This document shows positions 1-5,334 of a stretch of DNA of 8,175 bases, in pieces. How positions within the stretch are numbered: the first letter of the stretch is position 1; each line of letters opens with the position of its first letter. A program made the translations under genes and the position numbers. The notes under the pieces are model-generated. The model ran no database searches. It was not told where the DNA came from and was given only the letters and a program-made list of their open reading frames with translations. The stretch spans positions 1 through 8,175 of the forward strand of contig JAHFAC010000046.1 in NCBI GenBank assembly GCA_023250755.1. Direction: 5' to 3'. This stretch comes from Bacteriovoracaceae bacterium. GTDB lineage: Bacteria > Bdellovibrionota > UBA1018.

Positions 1-461
1 TTATTGTGGCGCCCATCAGTGGTCACTTCTCTGATCAAGTCGGGAGCCAAGAGCTCAGTTTTGCAGGCGCCATGATGAGTGCAATTGGTCTCTTTTTAAT
101 GGCGGGCTCCTTCGGCTCAGGGCTTCAAGCAACGAGTACACCCTTCCAAATTATTCTTGCCCTAAGTGCTGTGGGTTTAGGTACCGGACTTTTTCAATCT
201 CCTAACAACAATGCGATCATGGGCTCTGTTCCTCCCGCAAAATTAGGGGTCGCTTCGGCACTTCTAGCCACAGTGAGAAATCTCGGAATGGTTGCCGGAA
301 CAGGGTGTGCCACAGGTCTTTTTGCTTGGAAGTGCAAAACCAGCGCTGATTTTGTCTCAGCTCTTCATTTTACATTAGGAACATCGGGAGTCATCTCGGT
401 GGGTGCCATGATTGCATCACTTGGGAAAAAACGAGGTCCACATTCGGATCCTCTAGGATAG
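1..461 (+). CDS. MFS transporter of the DHA2 (EmrB/QacA, 14-TM) type, C-terminal fragment
   Basis: This is the C-terminal end of a proton-driven multidrug or solute efflux permease of the inner membrane. The reading frame is open to the left edge, with an Ile codon before the GTG at 6, so that GTG is an internal valine and the true start lies outside the window. About 152 residues are visible. They open with the cytoplasmic-loop motif APISGHFSDQVG, which matches the G-x-L-x-D-x-x-G loop motif of the major facilitator superfamily. About four hydrophobic segments follow. A stretch reading GLGTGLFQSPNNNAIMGSVP and then GVASALLATVRNLG resembles the conserved late-helix region of DHA2 exporters. 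The hydrophilic tail is short and ends at a TAG. The next gene starts 10 nt downstream on the same strand, so the two are probably co-transcribed. The substrate cannot be inferred from this fragment. Confidence 0.88.
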   Translation, partial: IVAPISGHFSDQVGSQELSFAGAMMSAIGLFLMAGSFGSGLQATSTPFQIILALSAVGLGTGLFQSPNNNAIMGSVPPAKLGVASALLATVRNLGMVAGTGCATGLFAWKCKTSADFVSALHFTLGTSGVISVGAMIASLGKKRGPHSDPLG

Positions 462-471
462 ACTAATCACC

Positions 472-1557
472 ATGGTATGGAAACCGAAAGAAAAGGAGTT
501 GACCCTCGAAGAGGCCATTAAATTCGCAAAAAAAGAATTGGCTCCATTCTGGTTTGGATCAGCGCCCCTTTTAGCCGGAATCAAAACAGCCCAAGGTGCC
601 ACTTCTTATCCACTCGATCCAAACTTCAACCATCATATTTGGGCCTTATTCTTTATCGATCCCACAGATTTTGCAGGAATGATGACCATTCAGTTTGCTC
701 GTGAGATCCATCGTCGCTACAGCGAGATGAATGTCAAGGTTCTCTTGATTCTAAAACCCCATTATCCCTTTATTCGCGAAAAGTTCCCCATCGAACAGTT
801 GATACGACAGCATCAAATCCCCTATCCAGTCGTTGCGGACTCAGATCAAATGCTTTGCACCGCGTTTGGAGTTCACACTTATCCTAAACTCATCCTTTTA
901 CATCAGGGGAAATCTGTTTTTGAACGAGCCAGTGCGCGGTGGTTGAACCATACAGAAGGTGAAATTCAAAAATTCCTTCGAAACCAAGATCCAGGACTCG
1001 CTCTACTTCCTCTCTTCGAACCAACCTATGCGTGGTTTCAAGATGTACTCCGAATCGAACTCGGCAGAGGAAAAGGCACGACCTTTCCTTTGCCCCGCTT
1101 TAGTCCTCCCCAGCAGGGTTTTGGCGCAGCCCTCTTTACGGCGCAAAAACCAGAAACATTAGATTTCTTATCCACCGAATCCACTGAAAAAAACCTCTAT
1201 ATTTTCGGAAATTGGATTCAAGACGGAGATCGAATTATTACGTCCGATCCCCATGCAAAAATGGCATTTCTCAGCCCCACCTCAAACATTTCAATCGTTG
1301 CTCAATCAGTCGCAAAGGCAAAGACCCTCGCCAAGCTCACCGTTGAAATTAATGAAAACCCAGTCTTCGATACTTTTGCCGGAAGCGATCTCTCCACCGA
1401 TGATGAAGGACAAAGTGTGATCCGTCTTGAGGATCCGCGAATTTATCACTTGGCAATGAAACTTCCCAAAAAAATGCGGGAAATTAGCTTGAAATTTCCA
1501 TTAGCTAATCGAATCCCTATTGCCATTTATGGACTCAGATTCAGCGAAACCTCCTGA
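472..1557 (+). CDS. Thioredoxin-fold protein with DipZ/NHLRC2-like C-terminal domain, CxxC absent
   Basis: This 361-residue protein shows no signal peptide or membrane helix, so it is predicted to be cytoplasmic. Residues about 55-170 read as a thioredoxin/TlpA-like domain: a beta strand (IWALFFI), a helix (FAREIHRRYSE), then VKVLLILKP, and the cis-proline region FGVHTYPKLIL (Pro138). Residues about 215-358 resemble the C-terminal domain that follows thioredoxin in DipZ-type and NHLRC2-type proteins. Landmarks are PETLDFL, LYIFGNWIQDGD, an SIVAQSV strand, DLSTDDEGQSVIRLEDPRIYHL and a final IYGLRF strand. At the position of the catalytic CxxC (about residues 65-68) the sequence is TDFA. The only cysteine in the protein is Cys129. 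A disulfide-exchange role is therefore unlikely, and a binding or structural role is inferred. The ATG at 472 is 10 nt past the transporter stop, with a weak TAGGA about 13 nt upstream. The 3' end overlaps convergent queG by 31 nt. The fold call is by eye and the function is unknown. Confidence 0.72.
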   Translation: MVWKPKEKELTLEEAIKFAKKELAPFWFGSAPLLAGIKTAQGATSYPLDPNFNHHIWALFFIDPTDFAGMMTIQFAREIHRRYSEMNVKVLLILKPHYPFIREKFPIEQLIRQHQIPYPVVADSDQMLCTAFGVHTYPKLILLHQGKSVFERASARWLNHTEGEIQKFLRNQDPGLALLPLFEPTYAWFQDVLRIELGRGKGTTFPLPRFSPPQQGFGAALFTAQKPETLDFLSTESTEKNLYIFGNWIQDGDRIITSDPHAKMAFLSPTSNISIVAQSVAKAKTLAKLTVEINENPVFDTFAGSDLSTDDEGQSVIRLEDPRIYHLAMKLPKKMREISLKFPLANRIPIAIYGLRFSETS

Positions 1558-2522
1558 TTTTGATGGGCAGCAACGAGATTCCTGCGAAATTGATCGGGCT
1601 TGACTCGCTTAAGCGCAGAACTCGACACACGTTTTTTATATTGTTCTTCGGTCTCGCTAAAAAGGGATTTCCAATCCTGCAATTCAGTTGCATCTAATTC
1701 CTCTTGCGCTTTTGATGGAGCACAACTACTCAAGGCCGCTCTTGCGGCCTTCTGATTGAAGGGGCAAACTTCCTGGCAAATATCGCAGCCTGCTACCCAA
1801 ACGCCAATTTTTTTTTGCTGTTCCCGGTCAAGATCCAAAGGCCCCCGCTTCTCGAGAGTCAAATAACTAATGCATTTTCTTGAGTCCAAATTTCTTTCGC
1901 CAATAAAGGCACCCGTTGGACAAGCCTCAAGGCATCGATTGCAGCTGCCACAATAATTAGGTAATGGCTGGGGGCTCCGATCCAGCTTTTGATTAATCAG
2001 CACCTCTCCAAGAAAAAGATAACTGCCTAGTTGGGGATGGATGAGTAGCGTGTTCTTACCAATCCATCCTAGCCCAGCCAAAGCAGCCCAAGAACGTTCA
2101 AGAACAGCGCTGGTATCAACACAGACTTTCCACTTAAGGGATTGCCACCTTAACGCAACACTCGTCATCATCTTTTCAAGGCGTTCGGTCATCCAAAGAT
2201 GATAATCATGACCACGGAGATAGCGCGCATAACGAGGACCCTTGTCTGAAGAAAGGGCCCCTGTGGGTCTTGCGTCATAAGGCGCTGCGACACAGAAAAC
2301 ACTCTTTGTATCAGAAAATAAAAGCCTAGGATCGGCCCTTCGATCCCGCCCACGGACGAGATAGTCCATCGAACCAGCAAAACCACTGCTCAGCCATTGG
2401 TCGTATCTTTGAACATGCGTACTAAATCTTTTACCCAAAGATTCATCTAAATCCACCGCACCCGAAAGAGGAAAGCCCTCAGCCTGTGCCGCTTCTACCA
2501 AGAGAGAATAGAGCACACTCAA
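1527..2522 (-). CDS. queG: Epoxyqueuosine reductase QueG, short form
   Basis: QueG is the cytoplasmic cobalamin- and iron-sulfur-dependent enzyme that reduces epoxyqueuosine to queuosine at wobble position 34 of GUN-anticodon tRNAs, the last step of the pathway. The N-terminal half carries the family block VDTSAVLERSWAALAGLGWIGKNTL at about residues 135-159, with Asp136 as the likely proton donor. A two-[4Fe-4S] ferredoxin-like module follows: C191-x2-C194-x2-C197-x3-C201-P, Cys217 in KCISY, and C246-x2-C249-x3-C253-P. The conserved RRNLVAAHQN lies near the C-terminus. At 331 residues it is shorter than the roughly 380 of E. coli and lacks most of the C-terminal HEAT-like region. The start is a TTG sharing 4 nt (TTGA) with the rimO stop, with GGAG 11 nt upstream. 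A GTG at 2514-2516 is an alternative. It is the last gene of the leftward cluster. An A9 tract on the coding strand lies at 1808-1816. Family assignment is firm; the exact start is less so. Confidence 0.93.
   Translation of the reverse strand: MSVLYSLLVEAAQAEGFPLSGAVDLDESLGKRFSTHVQRYDQWLSSGFAGSMDYLVRGRDRRADPRLLFSDTKSVFCVAAPYDARPTGALSSDKGPRYARYLRGHDYHLWMTERLEKMMTSVALRWQSLKWKVCVDTSAVLERSWAALAGLGWIGKNTLLIHPQLGSYLFLGEVLINQKLDRSPQPLPNYCGSCNRCLEACPTGAFIGERNLDSRKCISYLTLEKRGPLDLDREQQKKIGVWVAGCDICQEVCPFNQKAARAALSSCAPSKAQEELDATELQDWKSLFSETEEQYKKRVSSSALKRVKPDQFRRNLVAAHQNQEVSLNLSP
1732..1751. repeat. Perfect 8-bp inverted repeat inside queG
   Basis: Arms AAGGCCGC (1732-1739) and GCGGCCTT (1744-1751) flank a TCTT loop. 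It lies in the queG codons for Lys-Ala-Ala-Arg-Ala-Ala, about 175 nt past the stop of the convergent thioredoxin-like gene. No T-run follows on either strand, so it does not qualify as an intrinsic terminator. It could still form a stable RNA hairpin that protects the 3' end of the rightward transcript (inference), or may simply reflect Ala/Arg codon choice. Confidence 0.5.
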
Positions 2523-4003
2523 GAATGTCGATGCTCCAAGTTCGGTTGGTCAATCATTGGCATAGAAGGTATGGGCAACTTTGGGGGATTTCCCTTCGAA
2601 ATCAAACGAATGACTCGACCCACAAGGTCATGGGGCATTGCCTCAGTGATTTCGATTTCAAGTAAATCTCCGGGTTCAAAAATAGAAAGATCATTCGAAG
2701 CCCCTAGATCGTTGATCAAAACATGACCATCGATCTCTTGAGCTTGCGTCGGCATTCGTCCCTGCAGGAGCAAATCACTCTCCTCACCAGACCCCTCGAG
2801 CAATACGGGCACACGCTTGCCTACATAATTTTGTAAAAGACCGTGGGATTGCCGCTCTAAAAGAGAAGTTAATTGTTGGTACCGCCGGCGCTTCGTTGCT
2901 GGGTGAATTTGGCCAGGCATTTCAGCGGCCTTTGTGCCTTCTTCTTTTGAGTATCGAAAAACACCGACATGATCGAGTTTAAGCGCTAAAAGGTCCTGGC
3001 AAAGCTCTTCAAACTCTTCTTCCGTTTCGCCAGGAAATCCAACTATAATTGAAGTTCTGAAAACCACTCCCGGGATCTTTTCTCTCAATTTTTTGACGAG
3101 ATCAATAAGCTTTGCCTTGGTCAGACGTCGATTCATAGATTGCAGAACGCGGTCATTGGTGTGTTGAATCGGCATATCGAGATATTTTACGATTTTTGCT
3201 TCATTCGCGACGATTTCAACCAATTCATCGGAAAACTGATCCGGGTACACATAGTGGAGCCGCAACCAATCGAGTCCCTCGATTTGACAAAGTTGGGGCA
3301 AGAGCGTTTCAAGCCGCTCACGGTATTTCCACTCCATCCCATACTCAGTGAGATCTTGCGCGACCAAATTGACCTCGCGAACTCCGCGTTCAATCATTGA
3401 CCGCGCCTCCGCAACCAGAGAATCCCCTGATCGGGAACGGACATTCCCTCTGAGTTTCGGAATAATACAAAAAGCACAACGCCGGTTACACCCTTCGGAG
3501 ATTTTCAAAAATCCGGTGTAATATGACCCAGTCAAGATTCGAGGATCTTTTTCGGTATGAATAAAGGCAGGTTGATCAATATAAGAACGCGTGGGGAGCG
3601 GAGCGCCAAGGTTAAGCGATTTTCCATGTGCATTGAGAAGTTCAGTAATTCGATGATACTGGCCCGTGCCGATAAAAAGATCCACCTCTGACATGTCTTT
3701 TTCCAACTCTTTAGAATAGCGCTGGGGAAGGCAACCCGATACGACCAACACTTTGCATCCCGCGGATTGCTTGAGTTCGGCCATTTCTAGAATCGTCTCA
3801 ATCGATTCTTCCTTGGACGCCTGAATGAAAGAACAGGTGTTCACAATGACCACCTCTGCCTGAAGCGCTTCTGGAACTACTCGATACCGATCACGCTCTA
3901 AGAGACCCAACATCACCTGAGAATCTACAAGGTTCTTTGGACAGCCAAGACTGACGAAGTAGACTGGGGTTTTTTCTGTTTGTGGAGCTAGAGAATTCAC
4001 CAT
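2519..4003 (-). CDS. rimO: Ribosomal protein S12 methylthiotransferase RimO
   Basis: RimO is a radical-SAM methylthiotransferase that adds a beta-methylthio group to a conserved aspartate of ribosomal protein S12 (Asp89 in E. coli numbering) near the decoding centre. From the chosen ATG (494 residues), the N-terminal MTTase domain has VSLGCPKNLVDSQV and three cluster cysteines, Cys21, Cys57 (VNTCSFI) and Cys91 (SGCLPQR). The radical-SAM motif is SEGCNRRCAFC, with Cys172, Cys176 and Cys179. LRLHYVYPDQ and GFPGETEEEF are family blocks. A C-terminal TRAM domain spans about residues 390-468, and a 25-residue proline-rich tail follows. E. coli RimO has 441 residues; the extra length lies before the radical-SAM motif and in the tail. 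The ATG at 4001-4003 follows GAGAGG and lies 10 nt past the yajQ stop. A GTG one codon later (3998-4000) has better spacing. A TTG at 4031-4033 would overlap yajQ and has no Shine-Dalgarno. rimO sits between yajQ and queG in one probable transcription unit. Confidence 0.95.
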   Translation of the reverse strand: MVNSLAPQTEKTPVYFVSLGCPKNLVDSQVMLGLLERDRYRVVPEALQAEVVIVNTCSFIQASKEESIETILEMAELKQSAGCKVLVVSGCLPQRYSKELEKDMSEVDLFIGTGQYHRITELLNAHGKSLNLGAPLPTRSYIDQPAFIHTEKDPRILTGSYYTGFLKISEGCNRRCAFCIIPKLRGNVRSRSGDSLVAEARSMIERGVREVNLVAQDLTEYGMEWKYRERLETLLPQLCQIEGLDWLRLHYVYPDQFSDELVEIVANEAKIVKYLDMPIQHTNDRVLQSMNRRLTKAKLIDLVKKLREKIPGVVFRTSIIVGFPGETEEEFEELCQDLLALKLDHVGVFRYSKEEGTKAAEMPGQIHPATKRRRYQQLTSLLERQSHGLLQNYVGKRVPVLLEGSGEESDLLLQGRMPTQAQEIDGHVLINDLGASNDLSIFEPGDLLEIEITEAMPHDLVGRVIRLISKGNPPKLPIPSMPMIDQPNLEHRHS

Positions 4004-4013
4004 GGCCTCTCGA

Positions 4014-4511
4014 TCATTCCCTGAAGTTGCCAAACTGAAGTGGAACTTTGAGGGTATCTTGCTTCGTTTTCAAAAGCCCCATCACTGACTGTAAATCATC
4101 CCTGCTCTTTCCATTGACACGAACTTGCTCATCTTGAATCTGGGCTTGAACTTTAATGCGACTCTCTTTGATTTCAGCGATGATCAGCTTCGCTTTTTCT
4201 TTTGAAATCCCTGCCTGAATAGTCACGACTTGCCGAACGCTCCCACCAAAAGCCGATTCCAAATCCTTGTAGTCGAGCGCAAGCAGCGAAATGCCGCGCT
4301 TGACGAATTTATTTTGTAGAACATCATTCAAAGCATCGAGCTTCGCCTCTTCACTACACCAAAGCGTGATTGTTTTTTCTTTTTTGTCGAGAGTGATCTC
4401 GGCTTTCACCCCTTTGAAGTCGTAACGTTGAGTCACTTCCTTAGTGGCTTGATTGATGGCATTGTCGATTTCCTGCCAATCTACATCAGACGAAATATCA
4501 AAAGAGGGCAC
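4014..4511 (-). CDS. yajQ: YajQ-family nucleotide-binding protein
   Basis: This 165-residue protein has the usual length and all the landmarks of the YajQ family (UPF0234). They are the N-terminal [19 protein letters not shown], the RYDFKG motif near residue 30, the central [38 protein letters not shown] near residue 127, and the C-terminal PLQFGNFR. It folds as two ferredoxin-like domains in the cytoplasm. Members have been reported to bind tRNA or nucleotides, and a Xanthomonas member acts as a cyclic-di-GMP effector; which applies here cannot be told from sequence. The start is GTG (4509-4511), supported by GGAGG at 4521-4525 with a 9-nt spacer and by the family N-terminus. It is the first gene after the 100-bp gap below lolA, so it probably heads a yajQ-rimO-queG unit. 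Its TGA lies 10 nt before the rimO ATG. Confidence 0.95.
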   Translation of the reverse strand: MPSFDISSDVDWQEIDNAINQATKEVTQRYDFKGVKAEITLDKKEKTITLWCSEEAKLDALNDVLQNKFVKRGISLLALDYKDLESAFGGSVRQVVTIQAGISKEKAKLIIAEIKESRIKVQAQIQDEQVRVNGKSRDDLQSVMGLLKTKQDTLKVPLQFGNFRE

Positions 4512-4520
4512 GATACCAAT

Positions 4521-4525
4521 CCTCC
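4521..4525 (-). promoter_or_regulatory. Shine-Dalgarno of yajQ
   Basis: GGAGG on the minus strand sits 9 nt before the GTG start of yajQ. It is the strongest ribosome binding site in the window and fixes the start at a GTG codon. The right arm of a short inverted repeat ends one base upstream of it. Confidence 0.8.
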
Positions 4526-4526
4526 G

Positions 4527-4550
4527 TTCACCCTAAGACACACAGGTGAA
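4527..4550 (-). repeat. Short inverted repeat in the yajQ leader
   Basis: On the minus strand TTCACC (4545-4550) and GGTGAA (4527-4532) flank a 12-nt loop, just upstream of the yajQ Shine-Dalgarno. It lies downstream of the predicted -10 element, so it would be part of the mRNA leader. A six-base stem is weak evidence. It could be an operator half-site pair, a leader hairpin affecting ribosome access, or chance. Confidence 0.3.
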
Positions 4551-4570
4551 ATTAAAAACAATTACCGGGT

Positions 4571-4599
4571 TCTATACAGAATTAGTCAGATAAATTCAA
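4571..4599 (-). promoter_or_regulatory. Candidate sigma-70-type promoter for yajQ-rimO-queG
   Basis: On the minus strand the -35-like TTGAAT (4594-4599) and -10-like TATAGA (4571-4576) are separated by exactly 17 nt. Each box matches four of six consensus bases. The predicted start near 4564 would give a leader of about 50 nt before the yajQ GTG. The only intergenic gap of useful size in the leftward cluster lies here, which supports the call. Elements of this quality also occur by chance in AT-rich DNA. Confidence 0.5.
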
Positions 4600-4611
4600 C
4601 TCTCTTGGCTA

Positions 4612-5334
4612 CTACTCAGTAACTCGGTCAGTCTCAGGGGGGGGGTGAAAGAAAAACAAATCATCGGCAACTTCTTTGCCCAGTTGGATTTTGCTCAAGC
4701 TAATTTCAGTGTAATTACCCCCTTTGTGTCGCAAAATCACCTTTTCTATTAAGCTCTTATCTACATTAATGACAATCTCAGCCTGTTCTACCGTCCCCGC
4801 ACTTCCGGGCTTGGGCGTAAGTATAAAGCGTCCATCTGCAGGCTTTGTTCCTTGCTGCTTAATTTTCATGTCCTGGGTCATCTGAAAAGACCCGGAGAGC
4901 AGTGCATTGGCTAGTTTAGTTTGAAACTCTGAGGCTTTTTTTTCAATCAACTGTCCTCGCTCTCCCTCTTCAAAAGGGGGCGTATAGTACCAAAATTTCT
5001 TGCCATCGCTCACTAGGAGATTGCGATCGGGCTTCAAAGTCTCCCACCGAATTTTATTGGGACGCTTGATCATAATCAGCCCTGAGCTTGCTCTTTTTTG
5101 CTTCAGTGCAACGACTTCATTCGTTTGAGTGAACTCTGCCACCAGCGTATTTTCTTTTTGGTAATTTACTTCAACGTCCCGGAGAATTTTAGGCAGTACT
5201 GCCGGCAGATTAGGCCTAACGGGTGAGCTCGCAAAAACATTGGGTAAAAATTGGAAACAAGAAAATTGGGTAAAAAATGATAAAAAACCTAATGCAATTA
5301 CAAAACTGACTACGACCCCTTTACACACCATCAT
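4612..5334 (-). CDS. lolA: Outer-membrane lipoprotein carrier protein LolA
   Basis: LolA is the periplasmic chaperone that takes lipoproteins released by the LolCDE transporter and delivers them to the outer membrane. The 240-residue precursor has a signal peptide (Lys5, hydrophobic core to about residue 30, likely cleavage after Val-Phe-Ala35). The mature part carries the family signature: VAEFTQTN near residue 65, SSGLIMIKRPNKIRWETLKP (84-102) with the Arg-Trp pair at 96-97, LLVSDGKKFWYYTPP (106-120), LLSGSF (145-150), and a C-terminal strand LFFFHPPP. The ATG overlaps the smc stop as ATGA. No strong Shine-Dalgarno precedes it, so translation is probably coupled to smc. A second ATG directly follows and could also serve. 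A C9 run on the coding strand (4637-4645) falls in the last ten codons. No intrinsic terminator is visible after the TAG. Confidence 0.9.
   Translation of the reverse strand: MMVCKGVVVSFVIALGFLSFFTQFSCFQFLPNVFASSPVRPNLPAVLPKILRDVEVNYQKENTLVAEFTQTNEVVALKQKRASSGLIMIKRPNKIRWETLKPDRNLLVSDGKKFWYYTPPFEEGERGQLIEKKASEFQTKLANALLSGSFQMTQDMKIKQQGTKPADGRFILTPKPGSAGTVEQAEIVINVDKSLIEKVILRHKGGNYTEISLSKIQLGKEVADDLFFFHPPPETDRVTE
4637..4645 (-). repeat. C9 homopolymer near the 3' end of lolA
   Basis: Nine consecutive C on the coding strand (G on the plus strand) encode the His-Pro-Pro-Pro segment at residues 230-233 of LolA. Tracts of this length are slippage-prone. One extra C gives an immediate TGA after the prolines; one fewer C replaces the last seven residues with a longer different tail (LRLTELLSSSQES by hand translation). 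Either change leaves the conserved fold largely intact. Confidence 0.75.
5239..5276. repeat. 12-bp direct repeat in the lolA signal-peptide region
   Basis: ATTGGGTAAAAA occurs at 5239-5250 and again at 5265-5276, a 26-bp period. Because 26 is not a multiple of three, the copies are read in different frames (around Phe-Leu-Pro-Asn and Phe-Thr-Gln-Phe), so this is not a peptide repeat. The region is AT-rich and poorly constrained. Chance or a small local duplication are the likely explanations. Confidence 0.5.

Noticed and set aside
2189..2386. Open frames in alternative frames inside queG, rimO (3140-3400 plus, 3187-3393 minus) and the thioredoxin-like gene (959-1162)
   Set aside because: Each is fully contained in a gene with clear family motifs, and none has a recognisable product or its own ribosome binding site.
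4031..4033. TTG as the rimO start, giving 10 extra residues and a 20-nt overlap with yajQ
   Set aside because: No Shine-Dalgarno precedes it, and the RimO family begins close before the VSLGCPKN motif. ATG or GTG at 3998-4003 follows GAGAGG.
4551..4611. Intrinsic terminator after lolA
   Set aside because: No GC-rich stem followed by a T-run is visible on the minus strand in the gap.
5240..5334. LolA as a lipoprotein, using Cys26 in the signal peptide
   Set aside because: The residues before it (Thr-Gln-Phe-Ser-Cys) do not fit a lipobox, and a good signal peptidase I site (Val-Phe-Ala) follows.
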